NCBI GenBank assembly: GCA_011390165.1
Contig: JAABSV010000002.1
Location: 1-64,000, forward strand
Length of the DNA: 64,000 bases
Reading direction: 5' to 3'
DNA from: Desulfobulbaceae bacterium
GTDB taxonomy: Bacteria; Desulfobacterota; Desulfobulbia; Desulfobulbales; Desulfocapsaceae
The notes beneath the pieces were generated by a model. It made no database searches and was not told where the DNA came from. It worked only from the letters and a program-made list of their open reading frames with translations. Shown piece after piece: positions 50,854 to 59,065 of this stretch. A program made the translations under genes and the position numbers. Each line of letters begins with the position of its first letter. The stretch's first letter is position 1.

Positions 50854-53559
50854 CTAGAACACGCCGCCGACACTGAAGTCCCAGACCGCGTCGTCTTCGC
50901 CGTCCTCCGGGTCGAGGTTGAAGCCCCAGACCAGGTGGAGCGGCCCCATCGGAGAGAGCCAGCGGATACCGACACCGGCCGCCTGTTTGATCTCCTCGAC
51001 GGCATCCCCCCAATCCTGATCGTCGTTGAGGGCCTGGCCGGTGTCATAGAAGACCAGCCCCATCAGGCCCTGCGTCTCGAGCAGGGGAAAGATGATTTCG
51101 CTGTTGGTGTACCACATCTTGTCGCCACCGATACGCTCTCCGGACTCCGGGTCGATGGGGCTGATTTTGGCGTATTTGAAACCGCGGACCGAATTCAGGC
51201 CACCCAGGTAGAACCGTTCGTAGACAGGTAACTTATCGGTATCGTTTTCGAATACCTGGCCGGCCGAGAGGGAGAGGCGCAACACCGTCTTCAGCAGCAT
51301 CGGAAAATACCAGCCGGTTGAGCCTTCCACCTTGGTGAATTGGGCGTCGCCGCCCAGCGGGCCACCGCCATACTTGACACTGACCACGTTGCGAGACCCT
51401 TCCGAGGCGCCATAGCGGCGGTTGCGGGTATCGCGGACCAGGGAAAACTTCATCGCACTGGTTACGTGCAGGTCCACTGATTTGCGGATGATGTAGGAGG
51501 CAGTCTCGGAGACATCCTCAAGATCGGTATCGGTATAGGTATAGTTGCCGTACAACCGCCATTTTTCGAAGACCGGGTAGCCGATCCGCAGGCCACCTCC
51601 CTGCGAATCCTTGGTGTAGTCATCATATTCTCGGCTGGTGCTGAACAGGTCGGCGCCCCAGGAGAGGGCCGAGTCGTAGAGGCTGGGGTTGGTGTAGCCG
51701 AGATTGTAGCGGGAGCTGTTCCCGCCGATATTGGCACTGAGGGCCAGGGTGTCGCCACGGCCGAGGAAGTTGTTCTCGGAAATCTGTCCCATCACGATCA
51801 ACTGGTCGACCGAACTGTAACCGGCACCGATGCTGAAGGTTCCTGTGGACTTCTCCTTCACCTCGACGGTGATGTTCATACGGTTGGGATCGAGGGAGGG
51901 TTCCGGGGTGATGCTCACCTCTTCAAAAAACATCAGCCGCTGCAGGGCCTGAGTACTCTGGCGGAGAGCCTTGGCATCGAAGATCCCCCCCTCGGCAACC
52001 CGCAGTTCGCGGCGGATGACGTTGTCCCGGGTCCGGACGTTGCCCTTGATGGTGATCCGGTCGATGTAGACCAGATCGCCCTTGCTGATCCGGAAGGTGA
52101 CATCCATCCGGTCACCGCTGGGGGCCTTGTCAATGGCCGGTCGGATCGAGGCGAAGGCGTAGCCGGCCTCGGCGTAATGGTCATTCAGCTTGAGGATATC
52201 ATCGCGGATGGTCTGCCGGCTGAGGTAGGGCTGGTTGCGGATGCTCAGCAGGGCGAGAAGTTCTTCGCGGCTGCCCAGCAGGTCGCCGGTGAGCTCGACG
52301 GTACCGACGCGGAAGCGGGTCCCCTCTTCGATGACGAAACGGATGTGCAGCCACTCCTCTTCCTGGATGATTTCCGGTTCACTGATTTTCGCCTCGAGAA
52401 AGCCCTGATTGGTGTAGAAGGCGACAATTTTCTGAGAATCCTGCTCAATGACGGTGCGGTCGAGGAGGCCGGAACCGGTCAGCCAGGAGAGGAACCATTT
52501 CGGGCTGGTTTCGATCTCTTTCAACAGGGTCTTGTCATCAAAGAAGGTGTTCCCTTCAAAGGAAATCTCCTTGATATAGATCTTCTCCCCCTCATCAATG
52601 GTGAACGTGACCACCGCACCGCGGTCATCAGGATAGGTGATGGTCGAGCGTACCGTACTGTTATAAAAGCCTTTGGTCTTGTAGAGCTGTCGAACGGCCT
52701 CCTCGGCGGTGCTGATTCGTGCCGGGTTGAGGATGAAATTTTCGCGGATATTGGCGGCCTCGCGGACGTCCTCCTCTTTCAACTCGGCTACCCCTTCGAA
52801 GAGGACCGAGCGGATCAGCGGTTTTTCGCTGACCCGGAAGACCACCTTCTTGCCTGCCGGGGTGTCACTGACGCTGATCTGCACGTCGTTGAAATAGCCC
52901 ATGGCAAAGATCTCCTTGAGATCGTTGCGAAGGCTTGCCTGGTCATACAGATCACCGGCCTTGCTGGAAATTTTTCTCAGAATGGCCCCGGAATCAATCC
53001 GCTGGTTGCCCTCCGGGACTATGGTGGCGATACGGAAATCCCGAGTCAGATAATCGCTGATGCCGGCAACGGTCTGGTCCAGGGCGGCGGCCAGGCCGGA
53101 AACGTCGTCGGCGGTCTGGAAATAGAAGGTCGGGTTGTCGGGGGAAAGCAGGTCGAAGAGTTTGATGTCGACACTCAATCCAGCGCCGATCACCGTCAGG
53201 TGGCCGGCCGCCAGGTTGGCATAGCCTGACTTGCCGGCAATCTCCTCCAGCACCGTTACCGAGGGGGGCCAGGGACCGCGGTAATCGGCTAGTTCCATCG
53301 CTTCTGCCCGGTCGAGAAGGATAAAATCGGTACCTGTCAGGGCTTGGGCCAGCTGGTTGTCCACCGCCACCTCATACTCTCGGGGATCATCCGGGCTGTT
53401 GACCACCAGGGGCAGAAAGGCGGTCTTGCCACGTTCGGCGACGCCCGGGGCGGGGGCAAGGAGGGTGCAGCAGAGCAGCACCAGGATGGAGACGGTGAGA
53501 CGGACGCCGCAACCCTGAGCTGCGGCGTTTTGCTTGAAGAGCTGCCGGAGTGGTGTCAT
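50854..53559 (-). CDS. bamA: BamA-type outer-membrane assembly protein with extra N-terminal domain
   Basis: 901 residues. Signal peptide of about 41 residues. Residues 42-170 form a domain (KTAFLPLVVNSPDD, GTDFILLDRAEAMEL, GYANLAAGHLTVIGAGLSVDIKLFDL) of the TolB-N/CsgG-like type, not present in E. coli BamA (about 810). POTRA repeats run from about 175 (FRIATIVPEGNQRIDSGAI, LIRSVLFEGVAEL, IKEISFEGNTFFDDKTL, FRVGTVELTGDLL, IDRITIKGNVRTRDNVIRREL), then a beta barrel from about 560 with the substrate-related LGGLNSVRGF loop and a terminal DFSVGGVF strand. It inserts beta-barrel proteins in the outer membrane. Ribosome site gaagg. Divergent from comF. Confidence 0.92.
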   Translation of the reverse strand: MTPLRQLFKQNAAAQGCGVRLTVSILVLLCCTLLAPAPGVAERGKTAFLPLVVNSPDDPREYEVAVDNQLAQALTGTDFILLDRAEAMELADYRGPWPPSVTVLEEIAGKSGYANLAAGHLTVIGAGLSVDIKLFDLLSPDNPTFYFQTADDVSGLAAALDQTVAGISDYLTRDFRIATIVPEGNQRIDSGAILRKISSKAGDLYDQASLRNDLKEIFAMGYFNDVQISVSDTPAGKKVVFRVSEKPLIRSVLFEGVAELKEEDVREAANIRENFILNPARISTAEEAVRQLYKTKGFYNSTVRSTITYPDDRGAVVTFTIDEGEKIYIKEISFEGNTFFDDKTLLKEIETSPKWFLSWLTGSGLLDRTVIEQDSQKIVAFYTNQGFLEAKISEPEIIQEEEWLHIRFVIEEGTRFRVGTVELTGDLLGSREELLALLSIRNQPYLSRQTIRDDILKLNDHYAEAGYAFASIRPAIDKAPSGDRMDVTFRISKGDLVYIDRITIKGNVRTRDNVIRRELRVAEGGIFDAKALRQSTQALQRLMFFEEVSITPEPSLDPNRMNITVEVKEKSTGTFSIGAGYSSVDQLIVMGQISENNFLGRGDTLALSANIGGNSSRYNLGYTNPSLYDSALSWGADLFSTSREYDDYTKDSQGGGLRIGYPVFEKWRLYGNYTYTDTDLEDVSETASYIIRKSVDLHVTSAMKFSLVRDTRNRRYGASEGSRNVVSVKYGGGPLGGDAQFTKVEGSTGWYFPMLLKTVLRLSLSAGQVFENDTDKLPVYERFYLGGLNSVRGFKYAKISPIDPESGERIGGDKMWYTNSEIIFPLLETQGLMGLVFYDTGQALNDDQDWGDAVEEIKQAAGVGIRWLSPMGPLHLVWGFNLDPEDGEDDAVWDFSVGGVF

Positions 53560-53672
53560 CGAAATACCTTCAAGAGTGAGGGGACAAATCTTGTGAGCCT
53601 GGGGGTTGCCCAGGTGTGGGCCCGGCTGTCAACCGAGTTTCGGCCGCTCTGCCGGCCGCGCTGGTGGCAGTG

Positions 53673-53694
53673 ACCGGGCGGTGAGCCGCCCGGT
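53673..53694. other. Hairpin in the bamA-comF divergent region
   Basis: A perfect 9-base stem (accgggcgg/ccgcccggt) with a TGAG loop lies in the gene-free 53560-53907 region that must hold both divergent promoters. No T-run. Its role, if any, is unclear. Confidence 0.4.
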
Positions 53695-53907
53695 TCCCCT
53701 TGCTGGCAGAGTGGGCAACCGGTCGGGCCGGTCTGCAGAGCCGACCCATTATGCCATGTTTGCCGGTGATTGCAAAGCAGGCAAAGCAGTTGGCAGGAAA
53801 AATATGGGCATTGGTGGCTACAGTGCATCTCGAATCCCCGTTCCATTCCTTTCCCCATCCCCCGCGCCGGCCAGGCCAGCTGGCGGCAGTCGAGGAGGGC
53901 CACTGCC

Positions 53908-54660
53908 ATGACCAGCTGTTTCCGACCACTGTTCTCCAGCCTGGTCGAGACCCTTTTCCCCCGGCGCTGTCCCGGTTGCGGCCGGCCGCCGGCGACGGAG
54001 AGGGATCGGCTCTGTGCGGCCTGCCTGGCGACAGTGGTGCCGCTGCGACCACCACTCTGCCGGTTGTGCGGACTGGAACTGGTTGGCGGCCTGGAGAGCC
54101 GGCAACTCTGCGGCGACTGTCTGCGTCGGCCACCGGATTTTGTCTGTGCCCGTTCGCTCATCCGCTACCAGGGGGTGGCCAGGCGGCTGATCCACCGGTT
54201 GAAATATGATGGTGACCGGGTGGCGTTGCCGGCCCTGCGGGAGATAGCGGCCGGTTTTGATCTGGGTGATTTTGCCGACTGCAGCGCCATTGTGCCGGTC
54301 CCCCTGCATCGGCAGCGGCTCCGCAGTCGAGGACTCAACCAGGCCCTGGAACTGGCCCGGCTTTTCTTTCCGGCTGCGGCTGGGGTAATCAGGGTGGATG
54401 GTTTGCTGCGCCAGAAAAATACCGTTCCGCAGACCGGCTTGGACGGGGCTGCCCGCCGCCGTAATCTTCGCGGTGCCTTCCGAACCGGGCCGGGACTTGA
54501 CTTTTGTGGTGCGGTCGTCTGTCTCGTTGACGATGTCTACACCACCGGCACAACCGCCAGCCTCTGCAGTCAGGCCCTCCTGGCCGGAGGGGCAGAAGCG
54601 GTGAAGGTGCTTACCCTGGCCCGGGTGGTGGCCGTCGGAGATGGGGTCGGCCGTGGTTGA
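53908..54660 (+). CDS. ComF family phosphoribosyltransferase-like protein
   Basis: 250 residues from ATG 53908 (gaggaggg 8 bases upstream). N-terminal double zinc ribbon (RRCPGCGRP, CAACL, CRLCGLEL, CGDCL) followed by a type I phosphoribosyltransferase fold with VPVPLHRQRLRSRGLNQALELA and the PRPP motif VCLVDDVYTTGTTA. ComF is needed for DNA uptake in competent bacteria; in non-competent ones its role is unclear. Confidence 0.9.
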   Translation: MTSCFRPLFSSLVETLFPRRCPGCGRPPATERDRLCAACLATVVPLRPPLCRLCGLELVGGLESRQLCGDCLRRPPDFVCARSLIRYQGVARRLIHRLKYDGDRVALPALREIAAGFDLGDFADCSAIVPVPLHRQRLRSRGLNQALELARLFFPAAAGVIRVDGLLRQKNTVPQTGLDGAARRRNLRGAFRTGPGLDFCGAVVCLVDDVYTTGTTASLCSQALLAGGAEAVKVLTLARVVAVGDGVGRG

Positions 54661-54699
54661 CGAAAAAAAAATAATTTGCCGCTCTCGCCTGAAGCCCGT

Positions 54700-54990
54700 G
54701 AAATGACATGGATTGCCATTTTTTTATCGATATATTTTGAGATATTTTAATTAATATTGAGTAATATGATTTAAAATAGAGATCATTAAATTCCTGAACT
54801 TGTGGATAACTTTGTCGAAAAAAGGCTAAAGGTGCCATCTGGCGAATAAAACTGATGGTCCTCCGAGGGCCCCGGAAAGCAAGGGGAAAGAGGATCCGCA
54901 CAACGCAGAGCCAAGCACTCTGCGGGATTGCGGGGAGTGTTCATAACCATCTGCTCTGATGTTAAAACATCGGATAATCGTCTTTGACGG
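54700..54990. other. oriC: Probable chromosomal replication origin (oriC)
   Basis: The 54661-55189 spacer before dnaA has no gene and contains the most AT-rich patch of the window (54718-54790: atatattttgagatattttaattaatattg and similar). It is followed by a perfect DnaA box (tgtggataa at 54801-54809, TTATCCACA on the other strand). Two looser boxes, tgttcataa near 54939 and catcggataa near 54967, may add sites. An AT-rich unwinding element beside DnaA boxes upstream of dnaA is the classic origin arrangement. Confidence 0.55.
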
Positions 54991-55189
54991 GGTAGGGCTT
55001 TTGGAGTCTACTCCGCTCCATCGAATTTGCCGCATGGTTCGTTGCGGCTCTCCTGTAGAACTGCATGCTGGGAAAATCGGAAAGGCTGACAAGAGTTGGC
55101 TTCCGGGAACTGATCAGGATTCTCATAAGTCCTGGAGAAGGTGTAATATTGCCGAATTTTGCTTTTTTTCGCTCTGAGGACGAGGCACT

Positions 55190-56527
55190 ATGGTCTGGGA
55201 AAAAGTCAAAGTAGGGTTGAAGGAATCACTGGCCGCCAGCACCTACCAGCTGTGGATTGAACCGTTGCAGTTTGTGCAATTGCAGAACGATCGGCTCTAT
55301 CTTGCTACACCGGATCGATTTTTCAGCGCCTACGTCAAGCAGAATTATCTGCCGGCAATCGTCGACAAGCTGCAGGAAAACGGGCTGGCTGAGACACGGG
55401 TGGTTTTCTGCGAAGAGAAACTGCCCTTGCCGCTCCCCCAGGCTTCCGGCAAGAGCCCCACCGGAACCCAGCTGCGCCTGCCCTCCGTGCCGGCAAACAA
55501 TTCGCGGTCCCGGGCCCTGCACCCCCGCTATACCTTTGCCGAGTTCATGGTCGGGGAGAGCAACATCCTCGCCGAGTCGGCCTGTCGGTCGATGGTCAGT
55601 GATGACGGTCTGGTCGGCCCTTGCCTGTACATCAACAGTGACACCGGTCTGGGCAAAAGCCATCTCACCCATGCAGTTGCCCACCAGGTTTTTGCCGAGT
55701 CACCGATGACCCGGCTCCATTACCTGACCGCCAAACAGTTTGCCGCCGAAATGGTCAGTGGTATCCAGAACCGGAATATGGAGACCTTCAAGCGCAAATA
55801 TCAGGAGCAGTGCGATATCCTGTTGGTGGAGGATGTCCATTCCCTTACCGGCAAGAAAAAGACCCAGGAGGAACTCAACGAGGTACTTGACGCCCTGATC
55901 AAATCGGGGAAACGGGTCATCCTCACTGCCAACAGTGCTCCCCGTGAACTGCAGGGGATCGACCATGAGTTCGTTTCCCGGATGACCTCCGGCCTGGTGA
56001 CGACCATCAATCCCCCGGATGTGCAGACCAGGACCCGTATCGTCGAAAAAAAGGCTGCCCAGCAGCAGCTCTTCCTCGACGAGGAGCCGATAGCCTACCT
56101 CGCCAACTACATTCGCGGCGATGTCCGGCGGATCGAGTCGGCCTTGGTTGCCATTCGGGCTCGGGCCAGGCTGAACGGCGGCCAGGTGGATATGGATCTG
56201 GTCCGGGAGGTTGTGGCAGCGGTGGTTGGTGCCGGCCAGAACCTCACTACGGCGATGATCAGCGAACTGGTCGGGGGGCAGTTCAAGGTAAGTGTGCAGG
56301 ATATGCGGTCGAAATCGAGAAAGAGGGGGATCGCCTTTCCCCGTCAGGTGGCCATGTACCTGGCAAGAAAGTTCACCGACCAGTCACTCACCGATATCGG
56401 CCGGGTGTTCAACCGCGACCACTCCACCGTTCTCCATGCGATCAAGGTGGTCTCCGACCGGCAGCTGCGGGACACCTCAGTCAACGCCCAGCTGGAACTG
56501 CTCAGCAACAAGGTGAAGCAACTCTAA
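55190..56527 (+). CDS. dnaA: Chromosomal replication initiator DnaA
   Basis: 445 residues. Domain I (WEKVKVGLKESLAASTYQLWIEPLQF), short linker, AAA domain with Walker A NSDTGLGKSHL, Walker B region ILLVEDVHSLTGK, sensor HEFVSRM, and C-terminal DNA-binding domain with the signature RDHSTVLHAI. The P-loop reads TGLGKS rather than the usual VGLGKT. It binds DnaA boxes and opens the origin just upstream. dnaN does not follow; its stop overlaps that of hemG on the other strand. Confidence 0.95.
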   Translation: MVWEKVKVGLKESLAASTYQLWIEPLQFVQLQNDRLYLATPDRFFSAYVKQNYLPAIVDKLQENGLAETRVVFCEEKLPLPLPQASGKSPTGTQLRLPSVPANNSRSRALHPRYTFAEFMVGESNILAESACRSMVSDDGLVGPCLYINSDTGLGKSHLTHAVAHQVFAESPMTRLHYLTAKQFAAEMVSGIQNRNMETFKRKYQEQCDILLVEDVHSLTGKKKTQEELNEVLDALIKSGKRVILTANSAPRELQGIDHEFVSRMTSGLVTTINPPDVQTRTRIVEKKAAQQQLFLDEEPIAYLANYIRGDVRRIESALVAIRARARLNGGQVDMDLVREVVAAVVGAGQNLTTAMISELVGGQFKVSVQDMRSKSRKRGIAFPRQVAMYLARKFTDQSLTDIGRVFNRDHSTVLHAIKVVSDRQLRDTSVNAQLELLSNKVKQL

Positions 56528-57942
56528 AAGTAGACCCCTTTCAGTTCCGCCGCCCCCCCGTCCGGGCGGGCGGCGCTTCCCAGCGTGGCCGCCACCCGGG
56601 TGGCCTGTTTGATCATGTCGTTGATGCCGATCCCGTTCCAACCGAAGCCGCAGACGGCCAGGCCGGGATGGCCGGCGACGAACGCCTCACGCCAGGCAAG
56701 GAGCTTGCCGTAGCCCCGTTCCAGTTGCGGAATCCCCCCCTGGTGGCGGAGAACGGCAGTGTAGACCGGCAGGCTTTTGATCCCGAGAATCTCCCGGACA
56801 TCGGCCATTGCTCTGGCGGTAAGGGTCTGGTCGTCGAGGGCGACACGTTCCGGATGCCGTCGTCCGCCTACCAGGGTTTCGAACATAGTGTGGCCGGCCG
56901 GGGCCCGACCGGCAAACATATTGGCCGAAAAAAGGGTCCCGAGGGCAAAACGCCCCTCCACCTCCGGGGCGAGATAGCCAAAGCCCGGCGGTAGCCTCAC
57001 CTCGTCCCGGAATCCGAAGACCACGGTACTGATCCACGTCTCCGGGATAGATGTGGCCGGGGGAGCGGGGGAGAGGGGGGCGAGAAGCTGCAGGCACCGG
57101 TTGACGGGCAGGGCGATGACCAGCCGCCGGCCGCTGAAGGTGCCGGCCGTGGTTTCCACCTGCCAGCCGCCGGCATTCGAGCTGACCGCCTCCACCCGGA
57201 CCTTCAGGCGGATATCCCGACCCGGCTGGAACTGTTCCGCCAACCGGGCCGGCAGCCGCTCCATCCCCTCCGGAAAACTGGTCATCGCCGGCAGCCGCAG
57301 CCCCTTGCCCTTGCCGCTCTCGCCCTCCCCACTCTCCTTTGGCCGCTGCCGCGCCCTGGCCAAAAGTCCCCGCAACACCGAACCGTACTGCCGTTCCAGG
57401 GCCCGGACCCCCGGCATCACTGCATCAATGCTCAGCCGGTCGAAATCGCCGGCATAGGTGCCGGTGTAGACAGCGTCGAGATAGGGGAGCAGGGCGGGAC
57501 CGAAACGGTGCTCGGCCCATCGGGCCACCGTCGGTTCGCCTGCCAGCACCGGGCGGCGCAGTTCGGCCAGGACCCGCAGCTTGGCCGGCCAGGGGATCAG
57601 TGGCGCGAAGAGGATTTTCAGCGGCGACTGGGGAATAAGCCTAAGTCGGCCGTGGAGGTAGACGTAGCGGACATACTCCTGCAGCGATGCGGTGACACAT
57701 TCGCGGTCGAGGCCGGTTTCGGCCAGGACATCCCTGCTCTCCTGACAGTTGTCAAGAAAACCGTGTGGGCCGATTTCGGCGGTAAAGCCTGCCTGCCGAT
57801 GGCTGCGGATTACCCCGCCGGGGCGCTCGGCCTGATCAAGAAGGAGGAGACGGTGCCCGGGATCCTGCCGGCGCAGCTTGTGGGCCACGGTCAGGCCGGA
57901 GAGACCGGCCCCCAGAATAAGGGTCTGGTAGCTGGCGCTCAT
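56524..57942 (-). CDS. hemG: Protoporphyrinogen oxidase (HemG, HemY type)
   Basis: 472 residues. FAD-binding start LILGAGLSGLTVAHKL and a GGVIRSH motif; EIGPHGFL, SIDAVMPGVRALE and the end LAVCGFGWNGIGINDMIKQATR are typical. It takes six electrons from protoporphyrinogen IX to make protoporphyrin in haem synthesis. In strict anaerobes the electron acceptor would not be oxygen. Its stop shares bases 56524-56527 with the dnaA stop. Its start overlaps the phosphoesterase stop by 4 bases. Confidence 0.9.
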   Translation of the reverse strand: MSASYQTLILGAGLSGLTVAHKLRRQDPGHRLLLLDQAERPGGVIRSHRQAGFTAEIGPHGFLDNCQESRDVLAETGLDRECVTASLQEYVRYVYLHGRLRLIPQSPLKILFAPLIPWPAKLRVLAELRRPVLAGEPTVARWAEHRFGPALLPYLDAVYTGTYAGDFDRLSIDAVMPGVRALERQYGSVLRGLLARARQRPKESGEGESGKGKGLRLPAMTSFPEGMERLPARLAEQFQPGRDIRLKVRVEAVSSNAGGWQVETTAGTFSGRRLVIALPVNRCLQLLAPLSPAPPATSIPETWISTVVFGFRDEVRLPPGFGYLAPEVEGRFALGTLFSANMFAGRAPAGHTMFETLVGGRRHPERVALDDQTLTARAMADVREILGIKSLPVYTAVLRHQGGIPQLERGYGKLLAWREAFVAGHPGLAVCGFGWNGIGINDMIKQATRVAATLGSAARPDGGAAELKGVYF

Positions 57943-58622
57943 GAGAGGGTGGTCTCCAGTTCGCTGCCCTTGAGGTCGATGCGGAGCCAGCCACCCTCGC
58001 CGAGCATTCCCGGGTTGATCACCGGGGTGTCGCCGAGATGGTCTATTCCCCTCGCCTCGTGGATATGGCCGGTGACGCAGAGGGCCGGCCGGTACTGTTC
58101 TATGATGCTGCGGATGGCGGTGGAGCCGACGTGCATGCCGTTACCCAACCGGTCCACCAGGGTATCGTGTGGCGGCGTGTGGGAGATGAAGATGGTGGGA
58201 ATCCTCCGGCCGTGCAATGGCTCGGCCAGGGCGGTGTACGCCTGGCCTTGGCGGAAGGCCTCTTCGGCCAAGGCGTGCAGCTCCGGCTCGGCAAACTCGG
58301 AAGGGGTATGGAAGGGAGTGAGGTTGGAACCACCCACCCCGACCAGACAAAGCCGACCCTGAATCAGCTTCGCCTGACCGTGCAGATTGAGGCCAAGTTC
58401 TTCCAGGTAGTCGTTGATCTCCGGATGATCAAGGTTGCCGAATTGGGCCAGGAGCCTGGGGTTGAGTGCCAGGAGCTCATCCAGAACCCCCCGCGCCTCC
58501 TTTTTCCCGCCGTAGTTGGTGAGATCGCCGTTGACCACAAGCAGGTCGGCAGTGGCGACCCCCGGGATATTCCGGGCTGACTCGGCGGCCATGTGGACAT
58601 CACCGAAGACGATAATCTGCAT
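57939..58622 (-). CDS. Metallophosphoesterase family protein
   Basis: 227 residues from ATG 58622. Calcineurin-like metal motifs: FGDVH, NGDLTNYG, GNLDHPE, SHTPPHD, GHIHEARG. This pattern matches small YfcE/MJ0936-like phosphodiesterases. Substrate unknown. It is first of two genes with hemG, translationally coupled by an ATGA overlap. The upstream in-frame extension is not expected to be coding. Confidence 0.85.
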   Translation of the reverse strand: MQIIVFGDVHMAAESARNIPGVATADLLVVNGDLTNYGGKKEARGVLDELLALNPRLLAQFGNLDHPEINDYLEELGLNLHGQAKLIQGRLCLVGVGGSNLTPFHTPSEFAEPELHALAEEAFRQGQAYTALAEPLHGRRIPTIFISHTPPHDTLVDRLGNGMHVGSTAIRSIIEQYRPALCVTGHIHEARGIDHLGDTPVINPGMLGEGGWLRIDLKGSELETTLS

Positions 58623-59065
58623 AGCTGTATCCTGTCTGGTAAAGGGTGATAGCTGGTGATAGCTGGCTGGAGGCCGGGTGGCGGTCGGCTTTCCGGCAAC
58701 TCTTGACACGTTGCCGACGGTGCTTACCATTCTCCCCGAATTTGGCACAAAAATCAATGGCCGGGAAGAAACAATACCACTTCCCGGATCCTGCAATACG
58801 ACAGCCAAGCACAGCCAGGCACAGCCACCACCAACCAGGCAGAAGTTCGCCGCAGCCCGCACCGGTTAGTCCGGACACCTCCGGACGGTGCTGATGCAAA
58901 TGGAGCTTGCCGGCGGCGGCGCTCTCCGCTTGAGGAGTTGCTGGTTGCTGAGCCGGTACCACCAGTTGCGTACTGGTTCGCACCGTACTGGTAGCGTACA
59001 GCAGATCCGTCAGCCAGCCCTTTTAACCATTCACCCCACTCATCTCACCAGATACGAGGTAGAAC
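58623..59065. promoter_or_regulatory. Divergent region before htpG
   Basis: 443 bases without a gene between the minus-strand phosphoesterase and htpG. A 10-base tandem duplication (tgatagctgg at 58647 and 58657) lies near the left end, and repeated gtactggt elements near 58970-58990. Heat-shock control of htpG would be expected, but no clear sigma-32 or CIRCE motif was found. Confidence 0.4.

Noticed and set aside
54959-55177. 72-residue frame between oriC and dnaA
   Set aside because: No ribosome site and lies inside the probable origin/leader; composition not protein-like.
58623-59065. CIRCE or sigma-32 heat-shock element before htpG
   Set aside because: No nine-base CIRCE inverted repeat and no convincing CTTGAA/CCCCAT pair at correct spacing.
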